DNA of 64,000 nt, taken from positions 186,001-250,000 of the forward strand of contig NZ_JAAGLU010000011.1 of assembly GCF_010550245.1 (NCBI RefSeq), written 5' to 3'. The stretch comes from Streptomyces sp. SID12501 (GTDB lineage: Bacteria > Actinomycetota > Actinomycetes > Streptomycetales > Streptomycetaceae). The position numbers and the translations under genes are program-made. How positions within the stretch are numbered: the first letter of the stretch is position 1; every line of letters starts with the position of its first letter. This document shows positions 49,477 to 58,300 of this stretch, one piece after another. The notes beneath the pieces were generated by a model that saw nothing but the letters and a program-made list of their open reading frames with translations, was not told the origin of the DNA and made no database searches.

Positions 49477-50352
49477 GTGACGGACAGCCCAGCGGGAGAG
49501 ATCTCGCGCGTCGGAGTTGTGGGCTGCGGCCAGATGGGAGCGGGCATCGCCGAGGTGTGCGCCCGCTCCGGGCTGGACGTGAAGGTCGCCGAGACCACCG
49601 GCGAAGCCCTGGAGTTCGGCCGCACCCGGCTGTTCAACTCCCTTTCCAAGGCGGCCGAACGCGGCAAGATCAGCGCGGCGGAGCGGGACGAGACGCTGGC
49701 GCGGCTCAGTTTCACCACCGACCTCGGCGAGTTCGCCGACCGCGACCTGGTGATCGAAGCCGTCGTCGAGAACGAGCAGGTGAAGACCGAGATCTTCCAG
49801 GTGCTCGACCAGGTGGTCACCCGCCCGGACGCGATCCTCGCCTCCAACACCTCCTCGATCCCCCTGGTGAAGCTGGCCGTCGCCACGTCGCGGCCGGACC
49901 AGGTCGTCGGCATCCACTTCTTCAACCCGGCCCCGGTGCAGCAGCTCGTCGAGCTGATCCCGGCGCTCACCACCTCCGAGGGCACCCTCGCCCGCGCCCA
50001 GCTGTTCGCCGAGAAGACCCTCGGCAAGCACGCGATCCGCGCCCAGGACCGCTCGGGCTTCGTGGTGAACGCCCTGCTGATCCCGTACCTGCTCTCCGCG
50101 ATCCGGATGTTCGAGTCGGGCATGGCCAGCCGTGAGGACATCGACAACGGTATGGAGATGGGCTGCGCCCACCCGATGGGCCCCCTGAAGCTCTCCGACC
50201 TGATCGGCCTGGACACGGTCGCCTCGGTCGCGTTCAGCATGTACGAGGAGTACAAGGAGCCCCTGTACGCCGCTCCCCCGCTGCTCCAGCGCATGGTCGA
50301 CGCCGGCCGACTGGGCCGGAAGTCGGGCTCGGGCTTCTACACCTACGCATAA
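49477..50352 (+). CDS. 3-hydroxybutyryl-CoA dehydrogenase-type enzyme
   Basis: A 291-residue NAD(P)-dependent 3-hydroxyacyl-CoA dehydrogenase. The Rossmann motif VGVVGCGQMGAGIAEV begins about residue 11; VGIHFFNPAPVQQLVELI is the conserved H-F-x-NP block; SGFVVNALLIPYLLSAIRMFESG and AHPMGPLKLSDLIGLD complete the domain. It acts on acetoacetyl-CoA or similar short substrates in fatty acid or polyhydroxybutyrate-related metabolism. GTG at 49477 has AAAGGGA upstream. A strong terminator follows. Confidence 0.93.
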   Translation: MTDSPAGEISRVGVVGCGQMGAGIAEVCARSGLDVKVAETTGEALEFGRTRLFNSLSKAAERGKISAAERDETLARLSFTTDLGEFADRDLVIEAVVENEQVKTEIFQVLDQVVTRPDAILASNTSSIPLVKLAVATSRPDQVVGIHFFNPAPVQQLVELIPALTTSEGTLARAQLFAEKTLGKHAIRAQDRSGFVVNALLIPYLLSAIRMFESGMASREDIDNGMEMGCAHPMGPLKLSDLIGLDTVASVAFSMYEEYKEPLYAAPPLLQRMVDAGRLGRKSGSGFYTYA

Positions 50353-50380
50353 ATATCACCCAGCGTCACGCTGAGGCTGC

Positions 50381-50414
50381 GCGGGCCCGGCACTCTTCGG
50401 AGTGCCGGGCCCGC
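50381..50414 (+). terminator. Terminator after the hydroxybutyryl-CoA dehydrogenase
   Basis: A perfect 15-bp stem GCGGGCCCGGCACTC/GAGTGCCGGGCCCGC with a TTCG tetraloop, 29 bases after the stop codon. Confidence 0.9.
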
Positions 50415-50543
50415 GGCATTCACACACCGTGTGCGCGCCGGACGCGCATATGCCGCTCGCACACTCTCCCCACGCGCCCACCAGGCGAGTTGACTCATCA
50501 TGCACATTCAAGGGATGTGACGACTACGGAAAGGAGCGGACAA

Positions 50544-50801
50544 GTGACCGCCGATCCCGAACATCCCACGGCCCGTGGAGAACTCGCAGAGTTACGCCGT
50601 CGCCTCGATGTCGCGTACGCACGCGTCGAAGGAGGGCTGGCCCTGCTCAGTCATCGCACGAAGGAGACGGACAAGGAAGTCGACGACCTGAGCACACGCC
50701 TCGTCCACCTCGAACACGCCCGATGGCCGCTGCCGGCCGTCACGGCCCTCACTGCCCTCGGAGCACTGGCCGTGACGGTCTGGCAGGCCCTCGGACGCTA
50801 G
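50544..50801 (+). CDS. Small tail-anchored membrane protein with coiled coil, unknown function
   Basis: An 85-residue protein. Residues about 13-58 are charged and heptad-like (ELAELRRRLDVAYARVEGGLALL, DKEVDDLSTRLVHLEHA), consistent with a coiled coil; residues 62-80 are one membrane helix (PAVTALTALGALAVTVWQAL) near the C-terminus. GTG at 50544 is chosen since AAAGGAG lies eight bases before it; the frame is open from 50490. Function unknown. The neighbour downstream is convergent. Confidence 0.72.
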   Translation: MTADPEHPTARGELAELRRRLDVAYARVEGGLALLSHRTKETDKEVDDLSTRLVHLEHARWPLPAVTALTALGALAVTVWQALGR

Positions 50802-50809
50802 AACGCGCC

Positions 50810-51349
50810 CTAGGCGTCCTCACCGAGCCTGAGATGGTGCAACAGCAGTAGCGCGGCCGCCATGTTGGCGGCCGGGACCTCCCCGCGGGCGACCATGTCG
50901 GGGACGAGTTTGAGAGGGATCCACTCCCGGCGGTCCGACTCGAAGTCGTCCACGGGGTGGCCGATGTACTCGCCCTCCTCGGCCCAGTAGATGTGGTGCC
51001 GGGCGTCGGTGAGCCCGTTGGACGGCTCGACGCTCATCAGATGCCGCAGCGGTCCCGGTCGCCAGCCCGTCTCCTCCTCCAGTTCCCTGGCGGCCGCGAA
51101 GGCGATGTCCTCGCCGTCCTCCACGACCCCGGCCGCGAGTTCCCACCCCCAGCTGTCGGTGATGAACCGGTGCCGCCAGAGCAGAAGCACCTCGTTGGCC
51201 TCGTTCACCACCGTGGCCACGGCGACGGGCCTCAGCCGTATGAGGAAGTGGTCGAGATGCCGCCCGTCGGGCAGCTCGACATCTGCGAGATTGACCCTGA
51301 ACCAGCGGTTTTCATACACAGTTTGTTCGTTCTGTTTCGTCCACTGCAC
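50810..51349 (-). CDS. NUDIX hydrolase
   Basis: A 179-residue hydrolase. The NUDIX box is complete (GVVEDGEDIAFAAARELEEETGW), giving the metal-binding glutamates. The N-terminal VYENRWFRVNLADVELPDG and the WGWELAAGVVE context resemble ADP-ribose or related nucleotide-sugar pyrophosphatases. GTG at 51349 has GGAAGGTGG upstream; an upstream start at 51415 is open. Confidence 0.89.
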   Translation of the reverse strand: MQWTKQNEQTVYENRWFRVNLADVELPDGRHLDHFLIRLRPVAVATVVNEANEVLLLWRHRFITDSWGWELAAGVVEDGEDIAFAAARELEEETGWRPGPLRHLMSVEPSNGLTDARHHIYWAEEGEYIGHPVDDFESDRREWIPLKLVPDMVARGEVPAANMAAALLLLHHLRLGEDA

Positions 51350-51479
51350 GGTTCTGCCACCTTCCGCCGAGTAGATGGCAATATGGCAGCAGGAACGTTC
51401 TGACAGCAGGCGCACAGAATGCGATTCGGCGCACGGGTACCCGAGAATCCGCGCGCCAAAGGTGCCTGCCGAAGGATGT

Positions 51480-52829
51480 CTAGAGCGGTACGCGCAGGGC
51501 CCCGTCGATCAGTTCGGCCGCCTCGGCCGTGCCCGCGCAGCCGTTGCGCACCAGGTGTTCGCGTACCTCCCGGAGTCTGTCACGCAGCCGCTGGGACTCC
51601 ATTCCGCGTGCCTGCTCGGCCATCTGCACCGCGGTGGCCACGGCCTTGTCGGCGTTGCCCCGGCGCAGCTCGATCTGACTGAGCATGGCGAGCCGGTGCA
51701 CTCTGCCCCGGTCGTGCGCCGGAGTGTCCACCGCGGCCGTCGCGTGCTCCCCCGCCGCCGCCAGATCACCGAGGCTCAGCAACGCCTCCGCCACCTGGAC
51801 GTTGACCAACCCCGGCTGGACATAGCCGGTTTCGTCGGGCTCGTAACCGCGCCGGATGCGTTCGGCGGCCTGCTCGGCCCGCCGGATGCAGGACAGTGCG
51901 CTGCTGCCGTCGCCCAGGTGCGCGTACGCCTTGGCCTGCATCGCGTAGAGGTCGGAGGCGAGCGCCGGCGTGATGTGCTTGCCCGCGGCGCGCAGCGCGG
52001 CCTCCGCGAAGGCGACGGCCTGCCTGAACTCCCGCATGAACAGCGCCTGGTTGACCAGCAGCCCGATGACGTACGCCCCGAGTCCCTGGTCCCCGCTGGC
52101 CTTCGCCAGCCGCAGCGCCTGGTGAAAATAGCGCTGGGCGAGCCCATGGGCGTCGGAGTCGTACGCGCAGATGCCGGCGATCGCCACCAGCCCTCCGGTG
52201 GCCCGGTGCAGTTGGCGGCCGGTGGCGTCGGTGTAGCTGCCGCGCAGCAGGGGCGCGGTCTCGGAGTTCAGGAAGCCGACGATCCGGGTGCGGGTCGCGA
52301 CGCCGCCCGCCTTGCGGTACATCTGCTCGTAGTGCGCGCGGGCCGAACGGAGCATCTCGATGTCGGCCATGCTGACCCGGTGCCTGCCGCCGCGCGACAC
52401 GTCGACGTCCTCGGGCGGGTTCTCCCACTCCCACACCGGCATCACGGCGGGCGTACCGGTGACGGCGGGGGCGCCGAGGATGTGCGGGCGCTGCTGTTCG
52501 TCGGAGCGCCACAGCGCGGTCGCCCGCTCGACGAACCCGGACAGCGAGGTACCGGCCGAGCCGATCGGGCCGGCGGTGTCGCCCGGCACCCCGAGGCCGA
52601 TGTCGTCCAGTCTGACCGGGCGGTGCAGCCGGGTGGCGAGCACCTCGCAGATCAGGTCGGGCACCTGGCCACGCGGGCGCTGACCCTTCAACCACCGCGC
52701 CACAGCGGTGTGTTCGTACCTCAGGGCCAGGCCCCGCGCCCGGCCCGCCTGATTCACATGGGCGGCGAGTCCCGCGTGCGAGATGCCCGCCTCGTCGAGG
52801 ATCGCGTCGAGCAGGGTGTTGGGCTGCAT
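51480..52829 (-). CDS. Helix-turn-helix regulator with TPR-like repeats (NsdA/NsdB-like)
   Basis: A 449-residue protein. The N-terminus (TLLDAILDEAGISHAGLAAHVNQAGRARGLALRYEHTAVARWLKG) resembles the XRE-like DNA-binding segment of Streptomyces NsdA-type regulators. Residues about 225-440 are helical TPR-like repeats (LVAIAGICAYDSDAHGLAQRYFHQALRLAK and ALFMREFRQAVAFAEAALRAAG). NsdA in S. coelicolor represses development and antibiotics; kinship here is from resemblance only. ATG at 52829 has GGAGGG upstream. The gene is on its own strand segment, followed downstream by NUDIX. Confidence 0.83.
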   Translation of the reverse strand: MQPNTLLDAILDEAGISHAGLAAHVNQAGRARGLALRYEHTAVARWLKGQRPRGQVPDLICEVLATRLHRPVRLDDIGLGVPGDTAGPIGSAGTSLSGFVERATALWRSDEQQRPHILGAPAVTGTPAVMPVWEWENPPEDVDVSRGGRHRVSMADIEMLRSARAHYEQMYRKAGGVATRTRIVGFLNSETAPLLRGSYTDATGRQLHRATGGLVAIAGICAYDSDAHGLAQRYFHQALRLAKASGDQGLGAYVIGLLVNQALFMREFRQAVAFAEAALRAAGKHITPALASDLYAMQAKAYAHLGDGSSALSCIRRAEQAAERIRRGYEPDETGYVQPGLVNVQVAEALLSLGDLAAAGEHATAAVDTPAHDRGRVHRLAMLSQIELRRGNADKAVATAVQMAEQARGMESQRLRDRLREVREHLVRNGCAGTAEAAELIDGALRVPL

Positions 52830-53154
52830 GGAGGCCCTCCGGTGGCTCGGTGCCGACGGCGCACCTACCGTGCCCGTCAGCGTAGTGTGTCCGGGTTCAC
52901 ACGGGGTGTGATCAAAGTGCGCGAACTCATAGCGTGTGCACGCTGTTGCGCAGAGTGTCCGTCCGGTTGACTGAAATGCCTCGCAAGAGGCCGCCGGGCC
53001 GCCGGCTCCCCCTCGTACAGTGCGGCGGCCTGGCTCCGCCGGTTCAGCAGGATCGGTGCGGCTCGAATGTCGGCTGCAGGTGCTTCGTGGCTGGTCGCGC
53101 CCACGCGGCGGAGCCGCAAATCGACACAGCCCCGCGCCCCTAAGGGGCTGCAGC
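52830..53154. other. Gap between the regulator and the PP2C gene
   Basis: No gene is supported in these 325 bases. The first 120 should hold the regulator's promoter. The rest is the repeat copy E at 53078-53154, which directly follows the PP2C stop codon. Confidence 0.6.
53078..53154. repeat. Interspersed repeat family 1, copy E
   Basis: Contains gtggctggtcgcgcccacg, cggcggagccgcaaatcg, acagccccgcgcccctaagg, nearly identical to copy C over the shared core. It ends one base before the PP2C stop. Confidence 0.8.
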
Positions 53155-54360
53155 TCACGTGACTTGATGGGCCACCGGGGGTTCCTGTTGCTGCCTGGGG
53201 ATTTGGGGGCGGTCGTTTCGCAGTACCAGTACGGCCACGTCGTCCGTCGGCGGACCGCCGGTGTGGCGCAGCAGGCGGGAGAAGACCGCCCCCAGCACCG
53301 TCTCCGGGGAAACCGGTTGGGTGCGGACCGCCTCCGCCAGGACAGCGGGCAGGGGAAAGAACCGGCCACGAGCGTCGCGGGCGTCCTCGACGCCGTCCGT
53401 GTGGAGCAACAGGGCTTCGCCGGGCAGGAGCTGGCCGCAGTGTTCGGCCGAGAGTTCGACCGGCAGGGGGAACGGACCCAGCGGGGGCAGCGGTTCACCG
53501 ACCGTGAGTACGTCGGCACGGCCACCGCTGAGCAGATACGGCGACGGATGGCCGCAGTTGAGGGCACGCACCTCCCCGTCCCCGCGGATCTCCAGGAGCA
53601 GCACGGTGACGAACTCCTCGGCGACCGGACTGTCGGGGTCCAACGCGGCCGAGGGCCCCGCCGAGGGGTGTTCGGCACGTGACCGCTCGCCCAGATGCCG
53701 GGCCAGCGCCCGCTCCAACCGCCGCAGTACGCTGCCGAGTTCGGCCTCGTCGTGCACGGCCTCGCGGAAACTGCCGAGAACGGCGGCGACGGTCCCGATG
53801 GCGCCGATGCCGTGTCCGCGCACATCGCCCATCACGACCCGTACGCCGTACTCGGTGGCGATGACCTCGTACAGGTCCCCGCCGATCAAGGCACCCCGGT
53901 CCGCGGACAGTTGGGCGGCGGCGACCCGCAGACCGTCGATGCGCTGCGGCAGCGGACGCAACAGCACACTCTGCGCCGCCCCGGCGACCTGCCGGGCCAG
54001 CCTCAACTCGCGCAGGAGCGCCCGGCGGACGTGGAGTACGAGCCCGGTCCCGACAGCGAAGAAGACGGCGCTGGTGACGATCCGCGCGCCCAGCCCGTTC
54101 TGCTGGGCGACCGGACAGGCCAGTTTGTACGTGATCGCCGTGGCACCCCACACCGTGGGCAGCGCGATCGAGAACACCCGCCGCAGGGGCTGCCGCTCGA
54201 TACGGCGGGCCGCCTGCCGTTCGGGCGGCCGACGCCGCCGCCGGCACCGCGACCCCGCTCCCCCGATCCGGAACCTGCACCCCCGCCCCACGAACGCGGC
54301 CCGCAGTCGCCCCGTCCGGAGCCGAGCCCCGCAGGAAACCCCAGCCTTGATACGGATCAT
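53155..54360 (-). CDS. PP2C/SpoIIE-type protein phosphatase, membrane-associated
   Basis: About 401 residues. After an Arg-rich N-terminus come two membrane helices (VFSIALPTVWGATAITYKLA and VTSAVFFAVGTGLVLHV), then a PP2C-type domain (about 140-390): GGDLYEVIATEYGVRVVMGDVRGHGIGA, RALNCGHPSPYLLS, LLLHTDGVEDARDARG and PPTDDVAVLVLR hold the metal-binding aspartates. In the first block E replaces the usual D of GGDxYD. There is no PAS or GAF sensor, so the signal may come through the membrane. Targets would be anti-sigma antagonists or similar. ATG at 54360 is taken with weak GGGGGG upstream; 54393 is an alternative. Confidence 0.86.
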   Translation of the reverse strand: MIRIKAGVSCGARLRTGRLRAAFVGRGCRFRIGGAGSRCRRRRRPPERQAARRIERQPLRRVFSIALPTVWGATAITYKLACPVAQQNGLGARIVTSAVFFAVGTGLVLHVRRALLRELRLARQVAGAAQSVLLRPLPQRIDGLRVAAAQLSADRGALIGGDLYEVIATEYGVRVVMGDVRGHGIGAIGTVAAVLGSFREAVHDEAELGSVLRRLERALARHLGERSRAEHPSAGPSAALDPDSPVAEEFVTVLLLEIRGDGEVRALNCGHPSPYLLSGGRADVLTVGEPLPPLGPFPLPVELSAEHCGQLLPGEALLLHTDGVEDARDARGRFFPLPAVLAEAVRTQPVSPETVLGAVFSRLLRHTGGPPTDDVAVLVLRNDRPQIPRQQQEPPVAHQVT

Positions 54361-54394
54361 GCCGATGGCCCCCCAGTCAGGCCCTGACAACACA

Positions 54395-54426
54395 AATCGG
54401 ACCGGCCCCGAAAGACCGGTCCGATT
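54395..54426 (-). terminator. Terminator of the pheST operon
   Basis: An 11-bp stem AATCGGACCGG/CCGGTCCGATT with a ten-base loop, about 97 bases after the pheT stop and before the PP2C start, followed on the - strand by a TTTGTGTT stretch. Confidence 0.8.
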
Positions 54427-54522
54427 CTGTCGACCACATGCCCCGAAGGGACCAGATCACCCCAACTTGTCACCCAAAGGAGTGAAGTGACCGATGGGGG
54501 GTGTGAGGGGCGCGGGGCGGCG

Positions 54523-57027
54523 CTAGCTCCGCAACACCGCTCCCGTTCGCTCACCCGCGAGAGCGACAGCCGCGTCCCGAGCGGCGGAAGCCTCATCAAC
54601 GGTCAGCGTCCGATCAGCGGCCCGGAACCTCAACGCATAGGCAAGAGACTTCCGCCCCTCCCCCAACTGCTCGCCGCTCTCGTACACATCGAAGAGCCGA
54701 AGGGACTCAAGCAGCGCCCCCGCACCTTCCCTCAGCGCCGCCTCGACGTCCGCGTGCGGCACCTCGCGCGCGACGACCAGGGCGACATCCTGCGTGGCGA
54801 CCGGGAACGTCGAGATCTTCGGGCCCTTGGGCACACCCGAACTCGCCGCCTCCAGCGTGTCCAGGTTGAGCTCCATCGCACAGGTGCGCGCGGGCAGATG
54901 CAGGGCCTTCAGGACGCGCGGGTGCAGCTCACCGGCGTACCCGATGACCTGCTCGGTGCCGTCGACCACGACCGCCAGTTCGGCGCAGCGGCCGGGGTGC
55001 CACGGGCCGTACCGGCCCGCGCGGACGAGGAGTTCGGTACCCGCCTCGTGGGCCAGGCTCCGTGCCGCCTCGATCGCGTCGGCCCAGTCGGCCGGGCGGC
55101 CCTTGCCCCACCAGCCGGCCTGCTCGCGGGCGCCCGCGAGGACGACGGCGGCGTGCCGGGGCTGGACGGGGAGCGCGGCCGTGATCGACGCGATCTCCTC
55201 GTCCGTGGGACGCCGGTCGACCGGAAGACGCCCGGCGATCAGCAGCTCGTCCTGCGGATGGAAGACGAGGCCCGTCTCGAACAGGGCCAGGTCGTGGCTG
55301 CCCCGCCCGTCGTTGCGGCGCAGCGCCTGGAGCAGGCCCGGCAGCAGCGTCGTACGGAGCGCCGGCTCCTCGTCGGAGAGCGGGTTGGCCAGCTTGACGA
55401 CCTTGCGGTTCGGGTCGTCGGCGGCCAGGCCGAGCTGGTCGAAGGCGTGCTCGCCGATGAACGGGTAGTTCAGCGCCTCGACGTAGCCCGCCCCGGCCAG
55501 TGCGCGGCCGACGCGGCGGTGCAGGCGCTGCCGGTCGGTCAGGCCGCGGCCCGCCGGGGGCTTGGGCAGGGTGGAGGGCAGGTTCTCGTAGCCCTCCAGG
55601 CGGATGACCTCTTCGGCGAGGTCGTTCGGGTCCGTCAGGTCGGGGCGCCATGACGGGACGGTGACGATCAGCTCGTCCTGCCCGTACACGTCGCAGCCGA
55701 CCTCCTGGAGGCGGCGTACGACGGTCTCGCGGCCGTACTCGACGCCCGCGACCCGGTCGGGGTGGTTCGCCGGGATGGAGATCGTGCGCGGCGCGGACGG
55801 TGAGATGACCTCGGTGACGCCCGCGTCGGCGGTGCCGCCGGCGAGGAGGACCAGGAGGTCGACCGTGCGCTGGGCGGCGGCGGAGGCAGCCTGCGGGTCG
55901 ACACCGCGCTCGAAGCGCTTGGACGCCTCGGAGGCCAGCTTGTGGCGGCGGGCCGTGCGCGCGATGGTGATCGGGTCGAAGTGGGCGGCCTCGATGACGA
56001 CCTCGGTGGTGGTGCCCTCGGTGTCGTCGATCTCGGTGTTGGCGCCGCCCATGACGCCCGCGAGGCCGATGGCACCCCGGTCGTCGACGATGAGCAGGTC
56101 CTCGGCGTCCAGCTTGCGCGTGACGCCGTCGAGGGTGGTGAGCTTCTCGCCCGGCTCGGCCCGGCGCACGCCGATCGCGCCCTGGACGCGGGAACGGTCG
56201 TACGCGTGCAGGGGCTGGCCCAGCTCCAGCATCACGTAGTTGGTGATGTCGACGGCGAGCGAGATCGGGCGCATGCCCGCCTTCTGGAGGCGGCGCCTGA
56301 GCCAGATCGGGGACTGCGCGTCGGGGTCGATCCCGGTCACCGTACGGGCGGTGAAGCGGTCGCAGGCGAACGGGTCGGCGACCTCGACCGGGTAGCCGTA
56401 GGCGTTCGGGGCGGGTACGTCGAGCAGGGCCGGGTCGCGCAGCGGCAGGCCGTAGGCGATGGCGGTCTCGCGGGCGATGCCGCGCAGGGACAAGGCGTAC
56501 CCGCGGTCGGGGGTCACGGCGATGTCGAGGACCTCGTCGACGAGCTGGAGCAGCTCGATGGCGTCGGTGCCGACCTCGTGCTCGGGCGACAGGACGATGA
56601 TGCCGCCGGTGCCGTCGTCGCCCATGCCCAGCTCGTCGCCGGAGCAGATCATGCCGTGCGAGGTGTGGCCGTACGTCTTGCGCGCGGCGATCGCGAAGTC
56701 GCCGGGCAGGACGGCGCCCGGGAGGACCACGACGACCTTGTCGCCGACGGCGAAGTTGCGGGCGCCGCAGACGATCTCCTGGGGCTCACCGGTGCCGTTG
56801 GCGGTGCCGACATTGACCGTGCAGAAGCGGATCGGCTTCTTGAAGCCCTCCAGCTCCTCGATGGTCAGCACCTGGCCGACGACCAGGGGGCCCTTGAGGC
56901 CTGCGCCGACCTGCTCGACGGACTCGACCTCCAGCCCGACCGTGATGAGCTTCTCCTGGACGTCCCGGCCGGTCTGAGTCGCCGGCAGGTCGACGTACTC
57001 CCGCAGCCAAGAAAGCGGGACCCGCAT
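54523..57027 (-). CDS. pheT: Phenylalanine-tRNA ligase beta subunit
   Basis: An 834-residue subunit of the (alpha beta)2 enzyme that charges tRNA-Phe. In order: the tRNA-binding OB domain near 40-150, the B3/B4 editing region that removes mischarged tyrosine (HFDPITIARTARRHKLASEAS, RGVDPQAASAAAQR), the B5 DNA-binding-like fold and the C-terminal anticodon-recognising domain. The length is standard. The ATG overlaps the pheS stop by one base (TGATG). Confidence 0.97.
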   Translation of the reverse strand: MRVPLSWLREYVDLPATQTGRDVQEKLITVGLEVESVEQVGAGLKGPLVVGQVLTIEELEGFKKPIRFCTVNVGTANGTGEPQEIVCGARNFAVGDKVVVVLPGAVLPGDFAIAARKTYGHTSHGMICSGDELGMGDDGTGGIIVLSPEHEVGTDAIELLQLVDEVLDIAVTPDRGYALSLRGIARETAIAYGLPLRDPALLDVPAPNAYGYPVEVADPFACDRFTARTVTGIDPDAQSPIWLRRRLQKAGMRPISLAVDITNYVMLELGQPLHAYDRSRVQGAIGVRRAEPGEKLTTLDGVTRKLDAEDLLIVDDRGAIGLAGVMGGANTEIDDTEGTTTEVVIEAAHFDPITIARTARRHKLASEASKRFERGVDPQAASAAAQRTVDLLVLLAGGTADAGVTEVISPSAPRTISIPANHPDRVAGVEYGRETVVRRLQEVGCDVYGQDELIVTVPSWRPDLTDPNDLAEEVIRLEGYENLPSTLPKPPAGRGLTDRQRLHRRVGRALAGAGYVEALNYPFIGEHAFDQLGLAADDPNRKVVKLANPLSDEEPALRTTLLPGLLQALRRNDGRGSHDLALFETGLVFHPQDELLIAGRLPVDRRPTDEEIASITAALPVQPRHAAVVLAGAREQAGWWGKGRPADWADAIEAARSLAHEAGTELLVRAGRYGPWHPGRCAELAVVVDGTEQVIGYAGELHPRVLKALHLPARTCAMELNLDTLEAASSGVPKGPKISTFPVATQDVALVVAREVPHADVEAALREGAGALLESLRLFDVYESGEQLGEGRKSLAYALRFRAADRTLTVDEASAARDAAVALAGERTGAVLRS

Positions 57028-58154
57028 CAGATCTCCATCCCGAACGGCCGGGTGAACCGGACGTCGCCCTCGACCATGTCTCGCATGTCCTCGACGTTGT
57101 GGCGGAACATCAGCATCCGCTCGATGCCGAACCCGAAGGCGAATCCGCTGTACTTCTCGGGGTCGACACCGCACGCGACGAGCACGCGCGGGTTGACCAT
57201 GCCGCAGCCGCCCAGCTCGATCCAGCCCTCGCTGGAGCAGGTCCGGCAGGGCCGGTCGGGGTTGCCGACGGACGCGCCCTTGCAGACGTAGCAGAGCATG
57301 TCCATCTCGGCGGACGGCTCGGTGAAGGGGAAGTAGTTGGGCCGCAGCCGCGTCTTCATGTCCGAGCCGAAGAGGGACTGGACCATGTGGTCCATGGTGC
57401 CCTTGAGGTCGGCCATGGTCAGGCCCTCGTCGATGGCGAGGAGCTCGATCTGGTGGAAGACGGGGGTGTGCGTGGCGTCCAGTTCGTCCGTGCGGTACAC
57501 GCGGCCGGGGCACACGATGTAGACCGGCGGCTCGCGGTCGAGCATCGAGCGGGCCTGCACGGGCGAGGTGTGCGTCCGCAGCACGACACCGGACTCGTCG
57601 CCCTCTGTCCCCTTCGGGCCCTCGACGAAGAAGGTGTCCTGCATCTGCCGGGCCGGGTGGTCCGGGGTGAAGTTCAGGGCGTCGAAGTTGAACCACTCCG
57701 CCTCGACCTCGGGGCCCTCGGCGACCTCGTACCCCATGGAGACGAAGACGTCCGCGACGCGCTCCATGAATGTGGTCAGCGGGTGACGGGCGCCGGCCTG
57801 CGCGCGGTCGTACGGCAGTGTGACGTCCACCGCCTCCTCGACCAGCACGCGGGTGTCCCGCTCGGCCTCCAGCTCGGTCTGGCGGGCGGCGAGCGCCTTG
57901 CTGACGGTGCCCCTGGCCTGGCCGACGAGCTTGCCGGCGGCGGCCTTGGCCTGCGGGGGCAGCGCGCCGATCTCGCGGTTGGCGAGGGCCAGCGGCGAGG
58001 TCCCGCCGGTGTGGGCGACCTTGGCCTCCTGGAGGGCGTCGAGGGAGTCCGCGGCGGCGAAGGCAGCGAGCGCCTCGTCCCGCGTGCGCTCGATCGCTTC
58101 CGGTTTCAGGGCCTCGACCTCTACAGGGTCGTACGACTTGTTCGGTGCCGACAT
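57027..58154 (-). CDS. pheS: Phenylalanine-tRNA ligase alpha subunit
   Basis: A 375-residue catalytic subunit. The N-terminal coiled coil (about 10-95) binds tRNA; class II motif 2 is in CPGRVYRTDELDATHTPVFHQIE and motif 3 in FAFGFGIERMLMFRHNVEDMR. A four-cysteine zinc-like cluster (CYVCKG, CRTCSS) sits in between, common in actinobacterial PheS. ATG at 58154 has GGGAAGAG directly upstream. No attenuator peptide or T-box was recognised before it. Confidence 0.97.
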   Translation of the reverse strand: MSAPNKSYDPVEVEALKPEAIERTRDEALAAFAAADSLDALQEAKVAHTGGTSPLALANREIGALPPQAKAAAGKLVGQARGTVSKALAARQTELEAERDTRVLVEEAVDVTLPYDRAQAGARHPLTTFMERVADVFVSMGYEVAEGPEVEAEWFNFDALNFTPDHPARQMQDTFFVEGPKGTEGDESGVVLRTHTSPVQARSMLDREPPVYIVCPGRVYRTDELDATHTPVFHQIELLAIDEGLTMADLKGTMDHMVQSLFGSDMKTRLRPNYFPFTEPSAEMDMLCYVCKGASVGNPDRPCRTCSSEGWIELGGCGMVNPRVLVACGVDPEKYSGFAFGFGIERMLMFRHNVEDMRDMVEGDVRFTRPFGMEI

Positions 58155-58300
58155 CTCTTCCCGTGCTTCCGGTTGGCTGGCGGATGGTCCCCGTACTACG
58201 GCTCGGAGACGAATGGTCCACAGAGAGGGACGCAAAGGTGCCAAAGGCCGAGTCTAACGGGGGTGAGGTGGGGGAACGCGCCCGTGGGGCCTCGTCGGCG

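Noticed and set aside
49263..50294. An upstream extension of the GH10-like gene on the - strand
   Set aside because: It is antisense to the hydroxybutyryl-CoA dehydrogenase. A Tat signal and a GGAGG site fix the start at 49262.
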